Source: Hyparrhenia diplandra | Lineage: Eukaryota > Streptophyta > Magnoliopsida > Poales > Poaceae | Length of the DNA stretch: 64,000 nt | Assembly (NCBI GenBank): GCA_015847255.1 | Contig: JADLZK010009272.1 | Span: forward strand, 186,001 to 250,000 | Reading direction: 5' to 3' | Position numbers and translations under genes: made by a program | Notes under the pieces: model-generated | The model's database searches: none | What the model was told of the DNA's origin: nothing | The model's input: only the letters and a program-made list of their open reading frames with translations | Shown here: piece by piece, positions 12,526 to 22,954 of the stretch | Layout: every line of letters starts with the position of its first letter | Position numbering within the stretch: position 1 is the stretch's first letter

Positions 12526-12963
12526 GTCTCGGATACCAATCTGTCACAACCCGTTTCCGGTCAACGCGAGAGGAAGAATGAGAGGCGTGGCGTGGCGTGA
12601 ATCGGCGATGACGCGACGGTGGCGACGGCGCACCGGCGGCGCGGCGGGCGGCAGCGTCTTGGGCGGCGGCGCTTCAGCGGCGTGGCGTGGCGGCGGCGAT
12701 GGCGGCGGCGGCGGCGATGGCGGCGTGTCGGGCGGCGTTGAAGGCTAGATAGGTAGGGTTAAACCCTAAATTATTTCTTTTAATTGTCTCATGACGGTTG
12801 CCCCCATATTTATATGAGGGGTTTACAATCGCTAACGGGCGAGGCCCATTAGTCTTTTTCTAACTCCTCTTAATTTACTTAATAAAATTACTAATAAAGC
12901 TATATAATAATTAAAATATTCAGCCACTCCGCTTATTAGGGCGACTGCTGATCGAGTCTAACA
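12526..12963 (-). repeat. 422-bp 5' LTR plus primer-binding site of a gypsy element
   Basis: On the minus strand the LTR starts TGTTAGACTCGATC at 12,963 and ends GGGTTGTGACA at 12,542. It is followed at once by ATTGGTATCCGAGACC, a Met-tRNA-type primer site (12,526-12,540). A TATA-like CATATAAATATG (minus) lies near 12,810-12,821. The plus-strand base run after the LTR (ACAACGGGAGAGG) also occurs uninterrupted near 8074, showing that the element inserted into an M1-type LTR. A partner 3' LTR was not found. Confidence 0.75.
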
Positions 12964-13155
12964 ACAACGGGAGAGGCAAAGGTTCCTAATTACTTCTCTA
13001 TTACTTTAGTTCTAAGGTAACTAGAGTATTGATAAATATAGTAATCACACAATAACACTTCGGGACATCGGAGAACACTAGCCACGAGAAAGGGGGTAAG
13101 AAGGGGCTAGGAAGCTCGACTAAAGTCCTACAAACACCAACCCGGCGTGGTGGAA
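12964..13155 (-). repeat. Fragment of an M1-type gypsy LTR (insertion target)
   Basis: About 190 bases match 8074-8255 almost base for base (for example GGTTCCTAATTACTTCTC and ACACTAGCCACG), and the match breaks at GTGGTGGAATA. The fragment is cut on the left by the 422-bp LTR and on the right by the leader of copy M2. Confidence 0.75.
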
Positions 13156-13204
13156 TACGCGGTGTTGGTATTTCTAACGTCACTAACTAGAAACAGATAT
13201 AAAC

Positions 13205-14870
13205 CTATCACTAGCAATGGCGTCAAAAATGAATATCGGATGTTGCTTGAGATAAAACTAAAGAAATAATTCATTGCGAGTTCATAGCATATACGAAAAG
13301 GTTGTCATCCCTATAGTTAAACTACTAATATGCAAAGAATAACATATTCGTACTATGCCTTGATAAACTTCTCAATAAGTAAATAAACAATAATAAGCGG
13401 GTATCAAAAAAGCTACAGATATGAATATACCATTGTAGCATTTTAACCGGGGAGTAAGAACCAGGTCTTGAATTTATATTCTACCACGGGGAAAGAAGTC
13501 TACTATCATGAATTAACTATGCATGTGTGTATCTAAACATTAATCATCTCTGTATGCAAAGCTTAAGTATTAAGTTTATCAATTACTTAAAAAAACAGGG
13601 ATCAAGGTTCATAATAAAGATAATGATAAAAGTTCTAATAAATAGATTCAACCAAGTCATATCCGGTGTGCATCTTGGAAAGTGTCAAACAATGGGCGAT
13701 AGCAATTCATAGGCTAGCTAGCATTAGAAACTCCAATATGTAACTCTAAACTATAAGTTAGGATCTACGATTAGTGCAATACATCTAACAATCATCGAAG
13801 AAAGACTAATTAAATCCACACATGAGGACAGAATCCGTGAAGACTAAGGCGAAACTTAGAACAACCGAATAATATCATCCGCTAGGCCTACATACGGGGG
13901 ATGGATTGCAAAGGACTCAATGGTGCTGTCACCACCCACGATCTACCACACGACCGGCACATAGGGTGCAAAGCGCAGGTAAATAAGATCTAATCACCAC
14001 GATTACATCGTCTCTACCACTCACCCATAATATTGATGGATGGCTATACGAATCCATGCATGAACATAAAAGTAATTCAACTATGCTAAACATGTAATCA
14101 AAGTAAATACTAGAACAAATAATCTCGAATATAAACATGATCAAGATATTCATATTAAGAATTAATGCGGAACTTGAAGACTACTTACAATGAAGAACTT
14201 ACAAGAACGAGGGCTGATCTTGAGCCGGCCTCCGATGATCGAGGCCGGATTTCTCCCTTCCTACTAGATCTAATCTTGATTGCTACTCTTCCTAAAGCGG
14301 TGTTTCTAGAGCGTGGGATTGATGACTTGGATCTTGAAGCGGCTGTTGATGAACTTGATTATGAACTAGATGATCCGAAAGGGGGTCTAGGGGGTGTGCT
14401 ATATAGCCAGGAGGAGGTGCCGGGGTTTGACCTAGATACAACTTCGTGATCATACCGACACCCTCGGATCAAAACCGACATTAAACGGGTGGATTAGATT
14501 GAGTCTTGAAGTCGGTTGAGGAAGCTTCGAGGAGAGGCGGGGCGACGTGGCAATGGGGAGGCCGATCGGCCCCATTATTGGGCCGATCGCGAGGGGCCGG
14601 GGCCCATCCCGGTGCCCGTAATCCGTCGTGTCTTACGGAGTCTTCTAGATGATGGTTTTCATTACGTTGCGTAGTCGTGCGGCTCCACGAATTACGGTGT
14701 TTTCTGTTTAGTCCCTGCAATTCACAACTTTACCAAAACTGATGGAAATATGTTAGTGACCCCTATTCTAGGTTGTTATTATGATTTATACCCCTTTCTC
14801 ATGTTTATTTGATTAATAAATTTATATGATAACAAGTGTCAACAAACTCCCCAAGCTTACCCTTTGCTAG
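13205..14870 (-). repeat. Full 1,616-bp gypsy LTR (copy M2) with primer site and polypurine tract
   Basis: The minus-strand LTR spans 14,844 (TGTTGACACTTG) to 13,229 (...CCGATATTCA). It is followed by TTTTTGACGCCATTGCTAG (primer site, 13,210-13,228). This is the Asp-tRNA-type site TGGCGCCGTTGCCGGGGA with mostly G-to-A and C-to-T changes. Before the LTR, the purine tract is seen on the plus strand as AACTCCCCAAGCTTACCC (14,845-14,862). A TATA-like GCTATATAGC lies at 14,399-14,408. The length agrees with the plus-strand copy at 60,429-62,058 (1,630 bp). Confidence 0.75.
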
Positions 14871-16724
14871 TCCCTAGCAAAGCTATATGCTATAGTAGGA
14901 TCGGGGAGTTGCTACTACGCTTTAATACCTCGGAAGTCTTGTGTTTTATTAGAAATAAATTCTCCTCTTAACCGCATTGCTCTCTCATACCATTTTACCA
15001 TGGGGCGTAGCCTTTTCATGAATCATAAGCAAGATAAAACAATCAAGTTAAGTACCATGTCTCAAGTTCTTCGATCAACTATCATCCTGGGGTTTTGCAA
15101 TATTTTTCAAAAGAAAACTCAGAGATCCTATGTATGACCCTCTTAAGTGGATGGTGGTAATGGAGTTATACAAGTGGCGGAACATACATATTGGGATGAT
15201 AGTGGTGAAGTGGATGAGGATGAAAGGTAGTAAATAGCCCTTAGCCTTTTCTAGTATTTTTCTTCTCAAGCATCTTGGACTATATCTCTCTTTCTAAAAA
15301 TTGCTAGGACCTGGGCCGTCCATTCTTGGAGAGGTGGGCTTTACCCCGGACTTGTGTCCATTTTTCTCTCTCCTTAGAGATGTGGGCCCTACTCACCCTC
15401 GGACACGTGTCCATTATTCATCTCTAAATATATTTAGGGAGGTAGGCCCTTCTCGCCTGGTATGACTTTTTGTCCATTACTCTCCCTCTCTCGTCTCATT
15501 TTTTTTCTCTCTAAATATTTATTTTTTTCTTTTCTCTCTTTTTCTTCTTTTTTTTTTTCGAATGTAGCCCAGCCTCTTTTTAGCATGAATAATGAGAGAG
15601 ACATATCCAAAAATTGCAAGAGTTTATTATATATATATATTTTTTTTTATGGGGAGGCGTACTTAGGGTTAGAAGCAGCGTATTTAGTGGAGTGGGATGA
15701 TCTTGATGCGAAACTCTTAAGGGTCATAGCTAAGGAACTCATCATGTAATATTTTATAATTTTTAAAGATAAAAACCAGGAATCAAGTATCTCTAGGAAT
15801 ATGATAAACAGCAGCTCAACTTTTCATGTACCTTTATCTTTTAATGCTAAGACTCAGATTAAGCATGTGCTTCCCACAGGTATTGGGTTTAGAGCAAAAT
15901 TAAGCATTTAAAGCTTTGGGAGAATCTAAGTCCAAAGTGTAAGTACTTTTAAGAGGAATTAAGGCGGAGCAACTATTCATCATTTCCTTAGCATATATCA
16001 TCAAGATCATAATTAAAAGGAAGAAAGTAATCTAGCAAGTTCCAGCATTTATTTGACTCTTTAACACTAAGACTTTTAACTAAGACTCATTAATTCTAAG
16101 CAAATATATATCTAGCTAATAAATAAGACATAGGATAGTGATACTTATAGTGGTAAATGGGGGTGCTCTCCCCAAGCTTGATCTTGAAGTAGTCCTTTGT
16201 TCATCCTTAAAGCTTGCTCCTCTTTTCGGGGTCTCCTTAAATGTTCTCCCCTGTTAATATTAATTTCGCACATACCCGAAGGAACAAATTCTAGGATGTT
16301 ATTGTGAGCCTTCATGTGCTCACTTCTTTTTTGTATTTTTTATATATAAAAGGTGTGGACCTTCATGTGCCCATATATTTTTGAGAATTTTCTATGCAAT
16401 AGGGATGCTAATGCAAAACATATGAGTGCAATATTTTTGTATTTATTTTTATGCCACCACAGCAAGGAGTGCTTGCATGGGGCTTTAGGATCTTGATGCA
16501 AATGCAGCAAATATATTTTATGATTTTCTTAAATGCAGATTTAGAAAGAGTAAATATGCTTAAAGGAAATATGCTAATTGAAATATGCTTTGCGTAAAAT
16601 TAAATATGCAGATAAATACCGAAGTTACCTCTCTGAGAGTTTAGAGCACTTACTCCCATGGCGTAGAGTCGCGTCTATGGGCCCTTGTTTGAACGTTGTA
16701 CCTGGTAGGGGTCCTTCAAGGATC
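14845..16724 (-). mobile_element. 3' internal non-coding region of a gypsy element
   Basis: This AT-rich stretch lies between the protease remnant and the polypurine tract. It shares short blocks with 9247-9700, and the plus strand reads CTCCCCAAGCTTG again near 16,172. Reverse transcriptase and integrase are absent, so a large internal deletion separates the protease from the LTR. Low-complexity pyrimidine runs occur at 15,480-15,560. Confidence 0.5.
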
Positions 16725-17275
16725 TCAATGGCGGTGTAGACGGCGCAGCCGTGGAAGTCGATTGTTTAGTTGATGATGCCGCAAGACCGGTGGGGTCTCC
16801 GTACTCTTGTTGCTCTTCTTGGTGGGTGCAGCTTCTCTTTTCTTCCATGTTTGTTTCTTTTGGTGGAGACCTTTCGGTGTGGCCGGTGCAGAGTTCAAGA
16901 TGGGTAGGAGCCGAGTGTACTTTTCTTTGATGTCCTTCTCCATCCTCTTAATGTTCTCCATCTTTGAGTCCAAGCTTTTCGTTGTAATCTCGTGGAGACG
17001 CCTCGGCCCTTGGTCTTTCTTGGTGGTCGTTCATTGTTAGTGTAAGTATTGAAGAAACAAGCGTATCTTTTACCTTGAAACTGGAAGTGGATCTCGCCCG
17101 TCCCGATGTAGATGATGGCTCTTGTAGTGTTCAGGAACGGTCTTCCAAGTACTATGGGAGGATCTTGTTCTTCTCCCATGTCTATGACTAAGAAGTTAGT
17201 GAGGACATAACAATCTTTGATCTTGACGGGGACGTTGGTTGAAGGAGGTTCCGGAAGCTGGACACGTGGTTCCAC
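16725..17275 (-). pseudogene. Ty3-gypsy aspartic protease fragment
   Basis: The minus frame reads VPVKIKDCYVLTNFLVIDMG followed by EEQDPPIVLGRPFLNTTRAI. This is the C-terminal half of a gypsy aspartic protease, with the conserved ILGRPFL flap-side motif; the catalytic D-S/T-G half is missing. The closest relative in the window is the plus-strand protease at 63,660-64,000 (MPIKIKDEYILLDFVVLDMG). The upstream end is fused near 17,260 to a piece of LTR. The tail (KTKGRGVSTRLQRK...) is basic and unlike pol. Confidence 0.75.
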
Positions 17276-17657
17276 GGGGGGTGCCGCACGGCCCCATAGG
17301 CAGTGTCGGGCGGCCCCACCCTATGACAGGTGGGCCCAGGCTTCGGCGTGGAGTTCTCTGGTGTCTTCTAGATCCTTGGAGTTCATACTATTGGTTGTGG
17401 TTCATAACTTTTGATTCTAGACTCCAAATGTGGCGAATAATAATATGTCTGTTTTGATCGTCTCAGCGAGCCATTCGCAGTGGTCCACTCTAATCCATCA
17501 TTTGAGGTACTTTTATTCAGTGAAAACCTGAAAGACAAGTTAGAGCACCAAACTCGTGGAATCCGTTAGAATCAAACCCTACAACTAGTTTTGTGATTCC
17601 TTTTGTATCATCTCATGTAAAAGTTGATGGTAAAAGATGGCGTTAACTACTGTCAAT
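17262..17657 (-). repeat. U3-side fragment of an M1-type gypsy LTR (copy M3)
   Basis: 17,397-17,657 repeats 8990-9246 almost base for base (for example GATCGTCTCAGCGAGCC and AATCCGTTAGAATCAAACCC). 17,262-17,396 matches the GGTGCCGC...GGCCCCACCCTATGACA block at 8895-8942. The LTR start is CTGTCAATA/17,657, with no polypurine tract beyond it, so the fragment was rearranged. Confidence 0.75.
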
Positions 17658-17854
17658 AGACATCGACCACCATGTCCAGCCTTGAGAACTATCCTTTGGA
17701 CACCAATGCCAAAGAGGGATCACATCCTCCCTTAGCTTACCACCCTCAACATCATAATAGACTCCCATGATAGCCGCGTCACCTGAATACATAAATCATA
17801 GGTTAGTGACAACTCAATCCTCGTTATAGGTGACTACTTCCCTAATGATAGTAA

Positions 17855-18110
17855 ATGTTAGTGGTGGAAGCAAAGATTACGGGGATGATTATCGGCACAA
17901 TCACTATGATGCTCACAATGATGATTGTTGCTGGCCTCACCACCCCTTGCTCAATTTCCTTATATGTTGGAAAGTTTGATCCATTGCGTTGGCTCAACAC
18001 TTTGGACAACGAGAAGGTGTGGATGGCATCCTTGCACCTTGATGGCATGGTGGCGTAGAAGTATTATCAAATGTAACAAGACTTTGGCACGTGTTACTGA
18101 AAGGACCTAG
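17855..18110 (+). pseudogene. Gypsy gag fragment (plus strand)
   Basis: The frame contains YVGKFDPLRWLNTLDNEKVWMASLHLDGMVA split by a stop from KYYQM. This matches the 'F-D-G-x-D-P-x-x-W-L ... W-x-x-x-x-L-x-G-x-A-x-x-W-Y' pattern of retrotransposon gag. It is short, stop-ridden and interrupted near 18,099, where another repeat (TGAAAGGACCTAGATGG) begins. Confidence 0.6.
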
Positions 18111-19800
18111 ATGGCTAGAGGGGGTGTATTGCTTATAAAATTTTCTTCAATGTAGCATGATTACTAGAGCAAGTGGTTAGTATAAAATATTATCCTAGTG
18201 GCCACTACAAGCATTAACTCTAGTTCAATAAAGCAACCCCTACACAATTCTAATAGCAATTGATTTCTACCTTAATCACTAAGATAGAGAGCAACTAACA
18301 ACTAGTACTACTAGCAAGAACAACTAGCTTCTCAGGAGAGTTACAACTAACACTAACTAGCGAGGTAAAACTAAAATCTACATGAGCAACTAGCACGCAA
18401 CCAGTGAATATGAATGTAAATAATCACTACTACACAAAAAGATTAACCGTGGATTTTTTTATTTACCGTGGCGATTCATGCAACCGCCACTAGGGGAATG
18501 CCACCATGGTGGTTTTTAGACCAACCAAAAACCGCCACGGTAAATATAGAAACAAAAAGAGAGCCTAGACAGTCCCTAAACAAGTCTAGATCTAGGCCTG
18601 GCCTCCTTGCTCGTCGTGGTGGCTCTCCGCCATCGGATCTATGTCATGGTGGCTCCATCCCACCAGATCTGTGACACCACGTAGATCTTATCCATTGCCG
18701 CCATGACCGGATACACCTCCATCCTGAATGGATCCACCTCCATCGCGGATCGGATCCTTTAAAACCAACGGTAGAAGAGGGAGAGAAGGTGGAGCCGATG
18801 TCGGAGACCCTAAAGAGCTCGTCGGTGTCAGTAGTCGTCGACGAAGCACCTGGAGAGCTGTTTGTCGCAAGACCGCTCTCGCGCCGCGGCCCGCAAGCAC
18901 CACCCCGTGCCACCGCCCGTGCGGCCTCACGAGCTAGGATGCACGTTGTCGCCCACCACGTGAGAGGAGGGGTGAGAGGGAGGGAGGAGTGAGAGGAGAC
19001 CGGTGTCGAGAGCGAGAGAAGATGAGTCTGGAAGAGAGAAGGGAGAGGCACCAGGACGGGTCTGGAAGACAGGAGAGGATAGGATGTCCACTCAAACTCT
19101 AACTCGTGCTTATATACTCCCTGCCACATATTGGGCCAGGACGGGTCAAGATGGGCTTTTCAAAATCAAACTAGGCTAGGCCTTTTTACCATGGCCGCCT
19201 TTAATCGATTTTGTGTGGCGGTGTTTATAATAGCCATGGTTAATTAAAAAACCACCATGGTTAATCAAGGTATTAATCTTGGCGGTTTTCACAAAAACCA
19301 CCATGGTTAATGAAAGGCATTAACCATGGTGATTTGCATAAAATACCGCCACAGTTCAGATTTGCCAAATGCCATGCAAAATCTTTTGCGTAGTCATGTG
19401 GAAGTGTTTTGCTTATACCAACATCAGACAAGAGAGATGAACACAATGGTTTTCCCTCTTAGGGTTTGGTTGCTTGTCAGCAACTTAATCTCCGTTATGG
19501 CAAGTCTCATGGTGAATGATTCGTACACTAACTAGCATTACAAGCTAAACCCACAACTTGGTTGTCATAAGAATCTATCCCAAGAGCACTCCAACTAGCC
19601 ATGAGAAATCCAATAGAGTTTACCTTTGCACCTCGCAAGGTGGGATCAAGAACCTCTCACAAATCAAGTGATTGATGTCGGAAAGAATCACCAATTCTCG
19701 TCACCAAACAGTAAAGCTCCAAGCTAGCTAGCTGGCAGCAAAACCACTAAGAGTAACAAGAATGCCCATGCTCAAACAGTCAACTAGTGCTACAGAATGT
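18099..19800. repeat. LTR-like repeat interrupted by a small CACTA-like element
   Basis: The TGAAAGGACCTAGATGGC start resembles the TGAAAGGTCCC start of the LTR at 51,260, and both are typical starts of long grass LTRs. It is interrupted at 18,425-19,400. The right part (19,401-19,800) holds only short frames and no recognisable protein. The family and the right boundary are uncertain. Confidence 0.35.
18425..19400. mobile_element. Non-autonomous CACTA-like element
   Basis: The left end reads CACTACTACACAAAAAGATT. The right end, reverse-complemented, reads CACATGACTACGCAAAAGATT, an imperfect terminal inverted repeat. Subterminal zones hold many direct and inverted copies of ACCGCCACGG and ACCATGGTTAAT (18,445-18,545 and 19,190-19,360), the layout of CACTA subterminal repeats. 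The GC-rich middle (18,600-19,080) is open in several frames but carries no transposase; it may be captured host sequence. A clean 3-bp target duplication is not visible. Confidence 0.6.
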
Positions 19801-19925
19801 GACGGAGGGCTTCTACTTACCGCTTTTCTGTTTGTTCTTTTGTCATTTAGGTTTCTAACCACTTCCTAGTTCTGTAATCAGCAATATGGGATATCCCGTA
19901 GCTATGTCAGCTGTTCATTCGGCAC

Positions 19926-22507
19926 TTTTTTTAGACCACGCCGAAGCGCATTTTTCATTAAGAAGAAAGAGTTTTTACGAATAAGACAACCAGAGAGGTA
20001 ACTAAGGTTACCCCCAAGAACCTACTGACTCTTTGGATCTAGCACTTGGGATTACATTGTATCAAACTAGTGACACCAATGTAAAGTTGAGAGGATAGGC
20101 GGAACTCAGACGCCTTCCTCCTCCGAACCGGTGTGGTTGAGGTCCAACATGGACAAGTCAAAGTCTCCCAACAACATCGTATTGAGCCATTGTTGCTTGC
20201 GCACCGTCATGTCTCCCTTGAAAGCCACATTGAACTGGGTCTCAATGTCAGCAGGCACGACATCTTCAGCTTCACGGACTCCGAGCTTCCGTAGCAGAAG
20301 CTTCTATGCCTGAAGCGTCACGTTGGCCTCCCGGTCGCTAGGCGACCGCTGCGCCGCAGCGCTGCTTGGGTGTCTTGGCACGCCTAACCTTTGGCCGTAC
20401 TATGAGAGGAGTTGCGGTCGGTAGACAGAGCTTCGCCTCTAGACTCTCCTGCACCAATCAACCGACATCGATCTCGCTAGCCGAGGATGGGACACTCCTA
20501 GGGCCCTCTGTCTCGAACATGTCCAACCCCGAACACGAAGCAAAAGAATAAAGCGGTGGCGACCTCTGAAGACAGAGGTGGTGGCACAGCGGCGCTGCCA
20601 CGCAGGTGTGCATCGAGCGGAGTACACACCACCCGGCGAGCCTCCAACGCTTCCACAGATCTGCGAAGCAGAGCTGGGTCATGCGAGGCGACGACAAGGG
20701 AGGCACCAACACTTTGTGGATCTCCGCTGCAGATGAGCGCACGACGAGGCTAGCCGCAAACTCATCGAGCATCGGATCCACCCAAATGGGAGGCTCCACA
20801 TCCTCACCCGCTCCCAACGTGAGTGGGTCTACAAAGGCCGACCAAGGTGGCAACATTGTCGGCGAGACATGAGGAGGAGGAGGCCACACAATACCTCCAC
20901 CAGCCGGGGTCATTGCAAGCACATCGTCAGCAGTAGACGCCGTGGCTATATGTGCCCCGAGATGCGGCGGAAGCTCCACCCGTGGCCCCGTCCCCGGTGA
21001 GAACTTGCATGGCCGGGCGGTCCGTGTGGGCGGCGGCCGCGCTTTGGCCTCACTGTCCGGCCCCCGCAGCGGGCAACGACATGCCCGATGCCCCTCGCAG
21101 CGGCAGATGTAGCAGCGTGACGGGAAGGTGTAGAGCGCATGGACATGCTCATCGGATAGGCAGTTGAAGCATCGTCCGACGAGCTCTGGTGGGATGGGCC
21201 GCGTGCAGTGTGGGCGACGCCTAGCACAATGACGACCGCATCGGCGTCGGCTTTGCACGACCGTGAAGCCATCTGCGCCGATGGGTGCCACGCCCTGGGA
21301 ACGTGATGTGGTAGTGGCTTTGCGACCGCTGTCCCCCAACCTAAGTCGAACGGGCGGCCACGCTGCTGCCCGGTGGCCCCTGTCCTGTCATGCGCCTCTC
21401 GCGGACCATGGTGCTAGTGAACCGAACTCGCGGCACCACCCGTGTCCCGAGGTGCTGGGTGGGCAGGGACCCTCATAGCCTTGATGCTTGTCCCCGCTGC
21501 ACGCCTTCCCGCGGCCATGGCCCTGCGCCGCCGACGTCGCCACGCCTGGGGGTTGCATGGTGACACCTTCTGGTTACAAAACGCGCCTGAGATGGGTCCT
21601 GCCTCCTACGCCGCGCTAGATGGCGAAGGCCGGGTGGGGTGGTGTGCTTGGAACCCCGAACCTAGCATGGCTTCCCGATGAGGACGCCGAGTCGGCGCCT
21701 CGGGGGCTCTGGAGTCGAGTTAGAGTCACCACCGTAGGAGTCCTTCCTCCATCGCAGGCCTTGCCCCCCCCCCGATGTATTGGGGAAGAAGGGCCGGGCA
21801 GGGGGGGGGGGGAGAGCTGCGCCCCGGCTGGTAGCACCCACGCAGGAGGCCGGGGCCGTGGAGGGCGAGCGAAGGCCAGATTAGCCGCTGCGCCACCGCT
21901 TGGGCGAGGGGGGCAACAGCGCCAGGCATCCCCGGGTGGCCTTCTTCCCGCTAGCAACACCTTTCATCTCCGCTGCCGCTGCCGCCGGCCCATAACCATC
22001 TCAATGATGACCGGGTCGTCCTCCAACATCCGGCAGTGGGGCAGATGAGAGGAGCCAGAGGTGGCCACGGTAGCAGCCTCCATCCCCTCGCGGGTGGCGG
22101 GCTCCCAACACCGCAACAGACCTCCCCGCCACCCCACCGGCAGCCTTAACCCTGACGGCTCCGACAAGCGCAGCCACCACTACAGCCCCAACACCGCAGG
22201 GCCTCCGCGCATGGCGGAGGTGGGAGACATGCCAGCAAAAGCCTGACTAGCTGCCATCAACGGCGACATCGTGGGGGGCTTCCCCTGAGTTCACCAAGGA
22301 TGACCTCCGCGACTCGGGCAGCAAAGGACCCATCAGGTGAGAGCTCACAAGAACGGGAAGCCAGATCTAGGCAGGGAAGAGGCTGGGCTGGGGTGGATTG
22401 GGCGGATCTGAGAGGATTGGGAGGAGGAGGCTTGGGGGGAGCGACGGACGGGAGGAGCGGGTCTCCTCCCATCGAAATGTTGTGATCTGCCTTCCGTGGC
22501 GGCGGCC
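19926..22507 (-). mobile_element. ORF1-only LINE-like retroposon, flanked by a target duplication
   Basis: The element ends in a poly-A tail (plus-strand T-run 19,926-19,932) preceded by an L1-type tail text (TTCATTAAGAAGAAAGAG on the plus strand). It is flanked by GCTGTTCATTCGGCAC (19,910-19,925) and GCTTGTTCTTTCGGCAC (22,508-22,524), a ~16-bp duplication with one substitution and one indel. Only an ORF1-like coding region is present, with no reverse transcriptase. The first ~1.1 kb (22,507-21,340) is GC-rich 5' sequence. The element interrupts a plus-strand retroposon tail that ends in a poly-A run near 22,570-22,580. Confidence 0.65.
20106..21339 (-). pseudogene. LINE ORF1-like zinc-knuckle protein, frameshifted
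   Basis: The main frame (21,339-20,458, 293 aa) opens with ADGFTVVQSRRRCGR and RPIPPELVGRCFNCLSDE. Two zinc-knuckle-like Cys clusters follow (CFNC...SRCYICRCEGHRACRCP). A long Pro-rich linker then contains WVDPMLDEFAASL. A later frame (about 20,320-20,106) gives LLLRKLGVREAEDVVPADIE and GDFDLSMLDLNHTGSEEEGV before its stop, the C-terminal layout I associate with grass LINE-derived zinc-knuckle proteins. ORF1 proteins bind the LINE RNA. Frameshifts near 20,450 and a stop near 20,310 mark it as a pseudogene. Confidence 0.7.
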
Positions 22508-22524
22508 GCTTGTTCTTTCGGCAC

Positions 22525-22954
22525 TCTATCTTCTCCTTAATGAAATAGGCGTGAGGTCATTTTTCGAAAGGAAAAAAAAAACATGTTACTAACATGTGAC
22601 GCTCAGAGTCACACTAGTCTTTTAAGGATAACAACCATATTATATAGATAATTCCTCATGGCCCATATAGGCCTAGAATATCACCACCACCGTCATCGTA
22701 GCCGCATGGGCTTCTGGTAGCCAGCTTAGGTGGCGGCCGGGCAGTAGAAGGATGATTGGGGGGCTCGTGTGGTAGTGCAGCTTGCTTGCTGCCTGTGTCA
22801 CCCAGGGGCGAGTAATGCAGTGGGCTTAATCTTAATATTAAATATCTAGAGTTCCATTTGTTTCTTGGTTATTATTTGGGTTATAGGCTTTTATTTCATC
22901 TCTCCGAATTGTTGTCATTATAGAGCTGATGTTTCTAAGAACTTTTTGTTGCAG
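22525..22954. other. Retroposon tail and intron-like flank of the LRR exon
   Basis: 22,525-22,580 (ATCTTCTCCTTAATGAAAT...poly-A) is a plus-strand LINE-type 3' end. 22,590-22,940 has no coding signal. The final bases, GCTGATGTTTCTAAG with a T-rich run and GCAG at 22,951-22,954, look like an intron branch point and acceptor for the next exon. Confidence 0.5.

Larger units (their letters stand above)
6384..22954. other. ~16.5-kb transposon-filled gap inside the resistance gene
   Basis: The NB-ARC fragment ends at 6383 with an AAAG|GTGCGT donor-like junction. The homologous continuation starts at 22,955, right after a pyrimidine-rich TTTTTGTTGCAG acceptor. Everything between is repeats or unassigned DNA. 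This suggests insertions into an intron placed just upstream of the MHD-coding exon. The donor and acceptor phases do not match as read (an in-frame stop would result), so the gap could instead be a direct insertion with some loss of coding sequence. Confidence 0.55.

Noticed and set aside
20946..22485. Numerous 60-140-aa frames on both strands upstream of the LINE ORF1
   Set aside because: They are GC-driven open frames in the LINE 5' region and antisense to ORF1. None carries a motif.
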